From positions 147,438,118 to 147,502,117 of the forward strand of contig OU015499.1 in the NCBI GenBank assembly GCA_907164885.2: DNA of 64,000 nt, given 5' to 3'. The DNA is from Dolomedes plantarius. Taxonomy: Eukaryota > Arthropoda > Arachnida > Araneae > Dolomedidae. The notes beneath the pieces are model-generated. The model had not been told where the DNA came from. It searched no databases and worked only from the letters and a program-made list of their open reading frames with translations. The position numbers and the translations under genes are program-made. Shown in pieces: positions 57,155 to 64,000 of this stretch; positions within the stretch are counted from its first letter, which is position 1, and the number at the start of each line of letters is the position of its first letter.

Positions 57155-58545
57155 AGGTCCATGAGGCCAAAAGTTACTATGAAATCGCTAACAAGCAAAG
57201 GGTCTCTATAAATATCCTCCTTGGCAAGCCCCAGGCAGTTTAGAATATGGTCAAGAGAGGCTTCAGCAGTATTGCACTTAGAGCAAAAAGGGAAAGATTT
57301 TTGCCCCTGATTGTAAACAAGACTCTTTAGGTGTCCACTAGCAAATCTGCTAATGGTGGTCTGCATCCTTCTGTTGCCCTTGACATTAAGGGCACCGCCA
57401 GGAGATTTTCGGTCGTACCAGTGGTGTGTCGGAGGGGTCTTCCATAAGTGCTGATTAATAAGTTTTCTTCTTGAGTAAATTTCGAGGTAAGTTAAAGTAT
57501 CTCGCGAAGAAATAGGAAGTGAGGCTCCATCCTTTGCAAGAGTATCAGCAGTCTCGTTTCCAAAAAGTCCTATATGAGACGGAACCCATTGTAAATATAC
57601 CTCTCGTTGTTTAGAAAGGTCTTTGAGGATCTCCAGAATCGACATTTTATCCCCGACTCTTGTCCAGCTGCTCAAGTGCTGAATGGCACTGCGGCTGTCA
57701 GTTAGGATCCAAATATCACGGTGAGAGGTTTCATCCTATATATAATAGCCGTTGTCTCTGTATGACACTTCCGGGCTGTACTCATCTTTCAATTGAAGCC
57801 CTCAGTAAACAAACCGCCAAATAGGCTTAATTTCAATTTCAGATGTGGATCAGAATTTTTTCCTACCTTAAAACATTCAGAACTTTAAAAAATTGGATGT
57901 TTTTAGCTGTATATTTAACAGTTTTTAAAAATCTGTTTACTTTTGCGATGAATTCTGAAAGTAAATAAACTTGAATGTGAATGAATCGCGAAGTGAACTG
58001 TAAAAAAAGTTTTTAACTTTCATATACTTTTTCCATTATGACGTCATTTTTAGTATTATGACGTCAAAATGACGGGTTGGATGGCAGTCTACTACTCCAA
58101 TCGCATGAAAAACTAAATAAATAAAAAATAATGAAAGGGTTTGCTTTTACAAGTTGTAGATTAAATGCAATATTTTAGAAAATTCGGGATATTTTTTAAC
58201 TTTCATATACTTTTTCCATTATGACGTCAAAATGACGGGTTACCTACTAGTTTTTAATAGTTTTCAATCCCTCTTCAATGGCAATAAGTTCAGATCTGAA
58301 AACTGAGCAGTAATCTGGATTCCTAATCTTATAATGATTTGAGTTAGTAGGGGTCTTGATATAAATACCACTGCCGCAGGTATTGTGCTCATCTTTACTG
58401 CCATCGGTATAAATCTGAGTAGCAGTATGAGGGATTTGATTTATGATTTCAATAGCAAGCTGATGCAAGTATTCTGGTAAGTCATATTTTTTGTTTGTGA
58501 GGGACGAGAGTTTTGTTTGGAAATGAACTCTAGGCAGATGTTATA
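57155..58545 (-). pseudogene. LINE ORF2 C-terminus (RNase H), split by a Helitron
   Basis: On the minus strand: KYDLPEYLHQLAIEIINQ, TQIYTDGSKDEHNTCGSGIYI (RNase H first Asp), SVFRSELIAIEEGLKTIK, [57734-58250 insertion], ETSHRDIWILTDSRSAIQHL (Asp in TDSR), VYLQWVPSHIGLFGNETAD (QWVPSH and N-x-x-AD), then the C-terminal FCSKCNTAEASLDHILNC. These are the catalytic and structural marks of a jockey/CR1-type RNase H. A stop near 58540 and loss of RT show a truncated copy. The end runs into a GGT/CCA-rich microsatellite at 57115-57150. Confidence 0.85.
57734..58250 (+). mobile_element. Non-autonomous Helitron, 517 bp, exact boundaries
   Basis: It starts TCCTATATATAATAGCC and ends GGTTACCTACTAG, with A on the left (57733) and T on the right (58251). 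CGTCA-AAA-TGACG near the 3' end forms a short hairpin about 9 bases before CTAG. Removing it rejoins the minus-strand RNase H frame as ...KTIKN/ETSHR... with no base gained or lost. The block tttcatatactttttccattatgacgtca occurs twice inside. Confidence 0.9.
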
Positions 58546-58550
58546 GATAT

Positions 58551-58957
58551 AGACATGTTCTAGAATAAATATCAAATTATATTGATTAATGTTAAATTGC
58601 CAACCTATGATGTCATATATGAAATGTCATATATGATGTCATATATGATGTCATATATTAAATTTCTCCTCATTGCTATTTAGAATTTTTATAGTAAAGA
58701 AGCAAACATAAAGTTTGTTAAATTATTATAGGATTAATTGTGCTGGTCAAATCACATTCTAAAAGCCATTTATATCTTCCTTAGTCCTAACCATTTAGAC
58801 CTCACTGCCTGTAACTACTATTATATACATCAATTTAAATGTAAAATTCTTACTCACAAAATGTGATTTTGATTACTCTTCATCCTTAAGGAAAGTTTTC
58901 ATGTACACAGTTTTTGAATAAAAAGTACATTTTTCTTCTATATAGAACTTCGTAATT
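58551..58957. other. No gene seen; 13-bp tandem repeat
   Basis: At 58604-58657 a tgatgtcatata unit repeats about four times. The rest is AT-rich. Confidence 0.6.
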
Positions 58958-58958
58958 A

Positions 58959-60367
58959 CACTGCTGGCCACTGTAAATGCAACACCCTGAAGGAAACATG
59001 CAAATAACATGAAATTTACAACATGCATTAGCGGAGGTGAGATATGCAAATGATTAGAATTTCAGCGCAGACGCACATCACGCGCGCCTGTGGCGCCACT
59101 TCAAAGCGCTATTTAAGGCTTGGAGATTTCGACCCTTTCAAGTTCGGCAATTGTGTTTTTCTTGTGGTTTTTTCAAAAAAACGATCAATTATGCCTCGTC
59201 GAAAACAGCGACCATCTTTTGATCAAGTATCCGAGTTCGACAGAAGAAGGATAGTGGCCTACCGAGATTGTGGATTATCTTTCAGGGAAATCGGTAGTCG
59301 TGTTGGACGAAACCAAACAACTGTAATGCGGATATGTGATCGTTGGATGCAGGAGGGTACGACGGACCGGCGTGTTCGATCGCATCCACCTCAGCGCACC
59401 ACTTCACGTGATGACAGGCAAATTGTGCGCATGGCAGTGACGGATCGCTCAGTCACATCACGAACCATAGCACAGCACATGCAGTCTGTAACGCATCATA
59501 CAGTGTCTGCGCGTACCATTCGACGCCGTTTACAGCAGAGTGGTCGGTCCGCAAGACGTCCATTTCTTTGTCTACCCTTGACGCAGAACCACAGACGTCT
59601 CCGCCGCCAATGGTGCGATGACAGAAGGATGTGGACGGCAGAATGGAATGAAATTGTCTTTACTGACGAGTCACGCTTCTGTCTGCAACACCACGATGGT
59701 CGCATTCGAGTCAGGAGACACCGTGAAGAGAGGATGCTGAACAGCTGCGTTATGCACCGCCACACTGGTCCTGCACCGGGTATTATGGTATGGGGCGGTA
59801 TTGGATATCACTCTCGCACACCTCTAGTACGCATTGCCGGTACTTTAAACAGCCAGCGCTACATCTCCGAGGTGTTGGAGCCAGTTGTCCTTCCTTACCT
59901 TCAGGACTTGCCCACAGCCGTATTTCAACAGGATAATGTGCGACCACACGTGGCACGCATTGTCCAACGGTTCTTCGTCAATCGCCAGATTGAATTGCTT
60001 CCCTGGCCGCCTTGCTCTCCGGATGTTTCACCGATAGAAAACATGTGGTCCATGGTTGCTCTACGATTGACCCAGATTCCATCCCCAGCTGCCACAGCAG
60101 ATCAACTTTGGCAACGTGTGGAAGCTGCTTGGTCTGCTGTACCCCAAGAACTCATCCAAAGTCTCTTTGAATCAATGCCGAGGCGTGTGGCAGCGGTGAT
60201 CTCCAACAATGGCGGCTACTCTGGCTACTGATTTTGGCAGGAACCAGACTTCACAGAAGTCTATAAATTTAATCATTTGATACTTGGTCAACATGTTATC
60301 TACAAAATAAATTTTGTTGTGATATCTCTTGTCTTTCTTGGTGTTGCAATTTGGGTGGCCAGCAGTG
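58959..60367 (+). mobile_element. Tc1-type transposon, apparently intact
   Basis: TIRs CACTGCTGGCCAC at both ends, continuing to TTGCAACACC with a few differences. TA lies at 58957-58958 and 60368-60369. It carries one uninterrupted transposase gene. Length 1409 bp. Confidence 0.9.
59191..60231 (+). CDS. Tc1-like transposase, intact, 346 aa
   Basis: Catalyses cut-and-paste transposition in the nucleus by binding the TIRs. I start it at MPRRKQRPSFDQ, not at the upstream ATG (59044), because homologues begin there and the extra 49 residues overlap non-conserved leader. Two HTH units: about residues 15-55 (DRRRIVAYRDCGLSFREIGS, NQTTVMRICDRW) and 75-120 (TSRTIAQHM, SARTIRRRL). DD34E core: VFTDESRF, FQQDNVRPHVA, and PCSPDVSPIENMW. 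The C-terminal SMPRRVAAVI...GGYSGY matches full-length family members. No stop or frameshift. GC-rich codons contrast with the AT-rich flanks. Confidence 0.9.
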   Translation: MPRRKQRPSFDQVSEFDRRRIVAYRDCGLSFREIGSRVGRNQTTVMRICDRWMQEGTTDRRVRSHPPQRTTSRDDRQIVRMAVTDRSVTSRTIAQHMQSVTHHTVSARTIRRRLQQSGRSARRPFLCLPLTQNHRRLRRQWCDDRRMWTAEWNEIVFTDESRFCLQHHDGRIRVRRHREERMLNSCVMHRHTGPAPGIMVWGGIGYHSRTPLVRIAGTLNSQRYISEVLEPVVLPYLQDLPTAVFQQDNVRPHVARIVQRFFVNRQIELLPWPPCSPDVSPIENMWSMVALRLTQIPSPAATADQLWQRVEAAWSAVPQELIQSLFESMPRRVAAVISNNGGYSGY

Positions 60368-60560
60368 TACATATCACATCTGAAGCCTTTTCTGATCATA
60401 TGAAGCAGTTTGCTCTGTAATCTGTAAATGTCTACAGGTTTGGTATTATTTAATAAATAATCTAAAGTTCTTAAATATTTTTCTTCTGTTAGGTTAGAAA
60501 AAAAAGGGAAATAGTTATAGAATTCCAAATGCATGTTTTTGTCATACTCTTACATTTTTA
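60368..60560 (-). CDS. Unrecognised minus-strand ORF beside the Tc1 insertion
   Basis: About 57 codons read like coding sequence (MHLEFYNYFPFFSNLTEEKY..., IYRLQSKLLHMIRKGFRCDM). With the Tc1 removed, the next codon would be TAA, so the original frame ended exactly at the TA target. I recognise no family. It could be a terminal exon or a piece of the neighbouring LINE; it could also be chance. Confidence 0.25.
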
Positions 60561-61198
60561 GTTTTTCAGAGCTGTAATTTATAGAATGTTAATTTAAGCA
60601 TAAGGAAATAAAATTATATATTCAAAATTCTATACAATATTTAGAAATGAAATAAAATTCAGTTGAAAATAATACTACTAATTGGATTACATTATATTAT
60701 ATAAATGCATTTATATATGTGCAGATATCATAAATTTTTTTAAAGTCCTCCGATTGTATTGTTCAAGCTACTCTTCTCATATGATCATTGTTTATTGCAA
60801 TCATTTATAGTAAAATGTACTTTATTAACACCCCCCCCCCCCCTGAATACTTACATAATACTTGAACAACACCTCTCTAAGATTTGTATGTATGTGCATA
60901 TGTTACCGTGAAAGGTTACCGATTCGGCCTTTAGCGGTAACATATATATACACTGAATGGCTGATTTATTATTTACACCTGCCAGTTTTATTTAAATCAG
61001 CTATAACATCGCGCTGTTGCTGCTATAGGGTTAAATTTGTACAAAATGAAGTTGGTTGATGACTGTAAAGAGAGTGGTAGCGTATTGCTTGTGAAGGGAT
61101 TGGTAAAAAATATAAATATTGGACTTTGAGTGATGGATGATTGTGGTGCTAGAAGCAGTGAATATAAGTGCTTCGCTTGGGATGTGTTTCAAAACAGC
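60561..61198. other. No gene seen; contains a hairpin
   Basis: AT-rich, with a C run at 60831-60843 and the hairpin at 60898-60945. Confidence 0.4.
60898..60945. repeat. Hairpin (atatgttaccg...cggtaacatat)
   Basis: An 11-bp outer stem (60898-60908 with 60935-60945), a 2-base mismatch, then a 5-bp inner stem (aaagg/ccttt) around a 12-base loop that repeats ttaccg. Confidence 0.8.
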
Positions 61199-61200
61199 TA

Positions 61201-63807
61201 CCGTAATTTCGCACGTATGCGCCGCACCCACCGTAAGCGCCGCAGGGACTGAAATTTCCTTTTAGAAAAACGAAATCGGGGTAAGCGCCGCACCGGCGTA
61301 AACGCCGCATATAATTTTTTCTTAGTTACCGTACCGCAACCAAATAGTGAGACAAAAGCAAAAATTTTAGGTTATTTCCATAACAAACTAATACATTTAA
61401 TGTAATAAATTCAATATAATTCTAATTTTGAATATTTCTCTTATTAAATTACACTTTAACACTAGAAGCGCCGAATGACACCCTGTTAGCCCAAACACAT
61501 ATGCAAATCTTGTCACTTACGTGCTCGAGTGAAACCTCGGCTCATCGCTCTGCCCGCGAGACGGCGTGCAGCACATGCGTAGTAGTCGTACGGGGGAGTC
61601 GCCTGTTTCCGGCTTTCACGATAAATACGTGGCCGGGAGAAAAATACTCGCCGGTGTGTTCTTCGTTCTCACTCGCTCGCTCGATTTGTATGCATTGATA
61701 TTATTTTCTGTTACTGCCCTCGCATATATTTTATTTCTATTATATTTCGTTTCTGTATACTAAAGCTAGTATCGATAACTTTTAATAAAAAAATGAATTC
61801 TCAAACCCTACATTTACTTTTTTTTAAAAAGCCTCTGCTTAACACACCCCATACCTATAAGCGCGGTAGGTAGTAATTTTGACCCGTAAGATTTACTTTA
61901 TTTAAAACTGTCTTTTTTTTTTTAAATGAAATGTTACGTACTACTACACGTCTACCATAGTACAATGCAAAAAAAAAAAGAAAAAAAGAATGAAACCTGA
62001 AACTGTACAAACGTATTTTTATTTCACAGTAACATATGATAAATTATTAAAAAAGAAAAAAAGAAACGTAATCATGGAACATCAAACGGGCAAAACACAT
62101 AAAGCATACAAATATGAATAAAAGTAATAAAGATATTAGGTAATACTAAAAATCGCCAAAAGGAAAATCTAAGATATACGGGTAAGAATTACCGATCAAT
62201 CAAAACCATCAAAGTCCTCTTGTTCCGTATCAGAATTGAAAAGTGACAAAATTTCTGGATGAATTTTTGTATCTGGATCATCTGGATCTTCCTCGTTGGA
62301 AGAACTGTTATCGTCGGAACTGTCATCGTCGCTGGCATTGGGGACAATTATTTCCGCCTTTCTAAAACAGGAAATTATTGTCTTAATGGAGACACCTTTC
62401 CATGCTTCAGAGACCCACTTCGCGACTTCTACGAAAGTAGCCTTTCGCATAGTTCCTCTTTTTGTGTAGGAAAGTAGACCTTCAGTTATCCACGATTCCC
62501 AGAGACTTCGCATTCGGCATTTGAATACTTTGTTTATAGCCAAATCAAGTGGTTGACTTAATTTTGTCAAACCGCCGGGAATTATCGCTAAATTTGCAGA
62601 CACAGTCTTCGCTGCAACTTTAACAGACTCTGACAAGTGGGCTTTCATCGAGTCCATTATAAGTAGCCCTTTTGGATTGAAAAAAGCCCGTTTCTTTTTC
62701 CGCCAGACTTCGTTCAACCAGTCTCGCATTACTATTTCGTTCATCCATCCTTTCTCGTTCGCGCGGATCACAGCGTCATTAGGAAATTCTCCTTTGGGGA
62801 GAGTTTTTCTTTTAAAAATCGACAGAGGTTTCAGTTTTTCACCGCTTGCTGTGCAAGACAAAACATAAGTAAATGACGTTTTCTCGTGACCGGTAGTAAC
62901 AATACTCACTGTACTTTCACCAACCTTGTTAACAGATCTGCTTGGAGGACAGTCGAAAGTCAAAGGTACCTCGTCCATGTTGATCACCTGATCGGTGGAA
63001 AACTTTTTGTTCTTTAATTGGTCCCCTATAAACTTCAGGAAAGAAGATTTCTTTACCTCCCAATCAACTGGCAATTTTTGCCCCACGGTTGTGCGGGCCC
63101 GAACGGAGAGGTTTTTCCGCTTCATGAATCGGTAGCACCAGTTGGAGCCAGCTTTGAAATCGTCTAATTCCATCTTCGCCGCTATAACTCTGGCTTGTAA
63201 ACGTATCTTTACTGTTGATATTGGAATGCTCTTACTTCTCTGGGATAAAATCCATTTCTCAAGACTAGTTTCCAGCTGTGGCCAAGCAGCTTTCCCTCTT
63301 CTGCGTGCTCTCTCACTTTTCGGCATCTTTAGTAAAACTTTCTTTTCGGAGTGCCATCGCCGAAAACAACGTTCATCAACACTGAACTCTCTGCCTGCTG
63401 CTCTATTTCCGATTTCTTCTGTTTTGGCAATAACATTCAACTTAAAATTCGCACAGTAGCTTTTGTTTCTGCGTTTTGGAGCCATTTTGTTAAATAGTTT
63501 CACAGTACGGGGGAGGGAAAACTATTTTCGCAGAGAGAGAGCGACAGCAATGCACGTGCGCCGTCGCCAAAGTGTGTATGACATCATCGTCATTCTTTTC
63601 TAAAATTAGTCAAGAACTTTGCGCATGCGCAGTGATAAACGCCGGTTCAAGTAATGCGTTAGGCTCAATTTTAGTAGAAAAGTGCAAGCTGAAAAGATTT
63701 TAAAATCCGAAATCGGCGTAAAGGCCGCACCAGCGTAAGCGCCGCGCCCAACAATTTTTGAACTTTTTTTTACGTATGCGCCGCGGCGCTTACGTGCGAA
63801 ATTACGG
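61201..63807 (-). mobile_element. pogo/Tigger-type (jerky-like) transposon, apparently intact
   Basis: TIRs CCGTAATTTCGCACGTA at both ends, then GCGCCGC. TA lies at 61199-61200 and 63808-63809. Length 2607 bp. The subterminal regions (61219-61310, 63712-63790) carry repeated gtaagcgccgca/gtatgcgccgc motifs, likely transposase binding sites. One uninterrupted transposase gene reads on the minus strand. About 870 bp of non-coding DNA lies between it and the left TIR, part of which may be a further insertion. Confidence 0.9.
62196..63485 (-). CDS. DDE transposase (CENP-B/jerky/Tigger type), intact, 429-435 aa
   Basis: I prefer the start MAPKRRNKSYCANFKLNVIA (63485) over the ATG six codons upstream, since the basic HTH begins at once. 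Domain order: psq/Brinker-like HTH (residues ~5-50, ending RCFRRWHSEKK); CENP-B-type HTH (~60-140, KAAWPQLETSLEKWI ... GSNWCYRFMKRKNL); DDE core with VINMDEVPLTFD, GLLIMDSMKAHLSES and GGLTKLSQPLDLAINKVFK. Thirty-five residues separate the second and third Asp (DD35D). The C-terminal 50 residues are very acidic (SDDDSSDDNSSSNEED, EQEDFDGFD). No stop or frameshift, flanking TIRs match, so it could be active or very recently active. Such genes are sometimes domesticated, but the TIRs argue for a mobile copy. Confidence 0.9.
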   Translation of the reverse strand: MAPKRRNKSYCANFKLNVIAKTEEIGNRAAGREFSVDERCFRRWHSEKKVLLKMPKSERARRRGKAAWPQLETSLEKWILSQRSKSIPISTVKIRLQARVIAAKMELDDFKAGSNWCYRFMKRKNLSVRARTTVGQKLPVDWEVKKSSFLKFIGDQLKNKKFSTDQVINMDEVPLTFDCPPSRSVNKVGESTVSIVTTGHEKTSFTYVLSCTASGEKLKPLSIFKRKTLPKGEFPNDAVIRANEKGWMNEIVMRDWLNEVWRKKKRAFFNPKGLLIMDSMKAHLSESVKVAAKTVSANLAIIPGGLTKLSQPLDLAINKVFKCRMRSLWESWITEGLLSYTKRGTMRKATFVEVAKWVSEAWKGVSIKTIISCFRKAEIIVPNASDDDSSDDNSSSNEEDPDDPDTKIHPEILSLFNSDTEQEDFDGFD

Positions 63808-63809
63808 TA

Positions 63810-64000
63810 TACATATTTACAAAGAGTAGACTACCATACAAAAAGCTTTGTCTCAGTGTAAGGTGTGTGACCATCACTGGTTACTGGATGCATGAAGTTT
63901 TCTAATTATATATATAAATTTCCATAAGGTGCTCAAGATGTTCTCTATGGCTGTTGCCTATAGTGCCTGCCTTTTTTTTCTTCTTCCCCCCCCCCCCCCT
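63810..64000. other. No gene seen
   Basis: Short flank ending in a C-rich run at the window edge. Confidence 0.4.

Noticed and set aside
57079..57155. Poly-proline C-terminal extension of the LINE frame
   Set aside because: It translates a CCA/CCC microsatellite beyond the conserved FGLMDLV end.
61456..61900. Possible piggyBac-like insertion (TTAACACTAGAAGC) inside the intact pogo-type element
   Set aside because: No matching inverted end or second TTAA could be found.

Overview
This is AT-rich animal nuclear DNA, not bacterial or viral. The repeat spectrum (Tc1/mariner, Merlin, hAT, pogo/Tigger-type and MULE elements, Helitrons with OTU and Rep, Penelope-like RT, tRNA-derived SINEs, copia gag) and C2H2 finger arrays with intron-like surroundings fit an arthropod. 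A spider or other chelicerate is my best guess, from family resemblance only. Nothing forms an operon, and no tRNA, rRNA or CRISPR was seen.

Host-gene content is small. Two paralogous C2H2 zinc-finger genes (25.9-27.9 kb, 21 fingers; 50.8-52.7 kb, 20 fingers) lie about 25 kb apart inside a 4.7-5.0 kb segmental duplication. Both carry the same in-frame UGA between a short leader and the finger array. On the minus strand, a 57-base exon (5828-5884) encodes a signal peptide between good splice sites, with a plausible leader exon at 10111-10196. A plus-strand exon at 8903 looks like the N-terminus of a YqaJ/SWIM-type uncharacterised protein.

The rest is layered mobile DNA. 0-13 kb: a short Helitron, a Tigger-type MITE, two hAT MITEs with perfect 8-bp TSDs, a Tc1 element inside a TA microsatellite, two SINEs, and an unclassified 1.8-kb element with a repeated GGGGCAAAGGTTTGCAG motif. 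13-23 kb: an inverted pair of ~0.5-kb repeats, remnants of a gag-only copia-like family hit by a Harbinger-like MITE, a Penelope-like RT, a SINE and a 1.9-kb element with a 5-bp TSD, then a MULE relic behind a 175-bp tandem array. 24-36 kb: zinc-finger paralogue 1, a decayed Helitron (OTU, Rep), hAT and Tc1 relics. 37-48 kb: a complete but dead DD41D mariner, a LINE 3' end, a third copia-like copy with nested MITEs, and a Merlin inside a Merlin-like element. 48.7-64 kb: zinc-finger paralogue 2, a broken pogo-type element, a LINE RNase H region split by a Helitron whose removal restores the frame, and two apparently intact autonomous transposons: a Tc1 element (58959-60367) and a DD35D pogo/Tigger-type element (61201-63807).

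Nested insertions give relative ages. The youngest-looking elements are the two with uninterrupted transposases. Family names come from motifs and TIR/TSD structure read by eye; no database search was possible.
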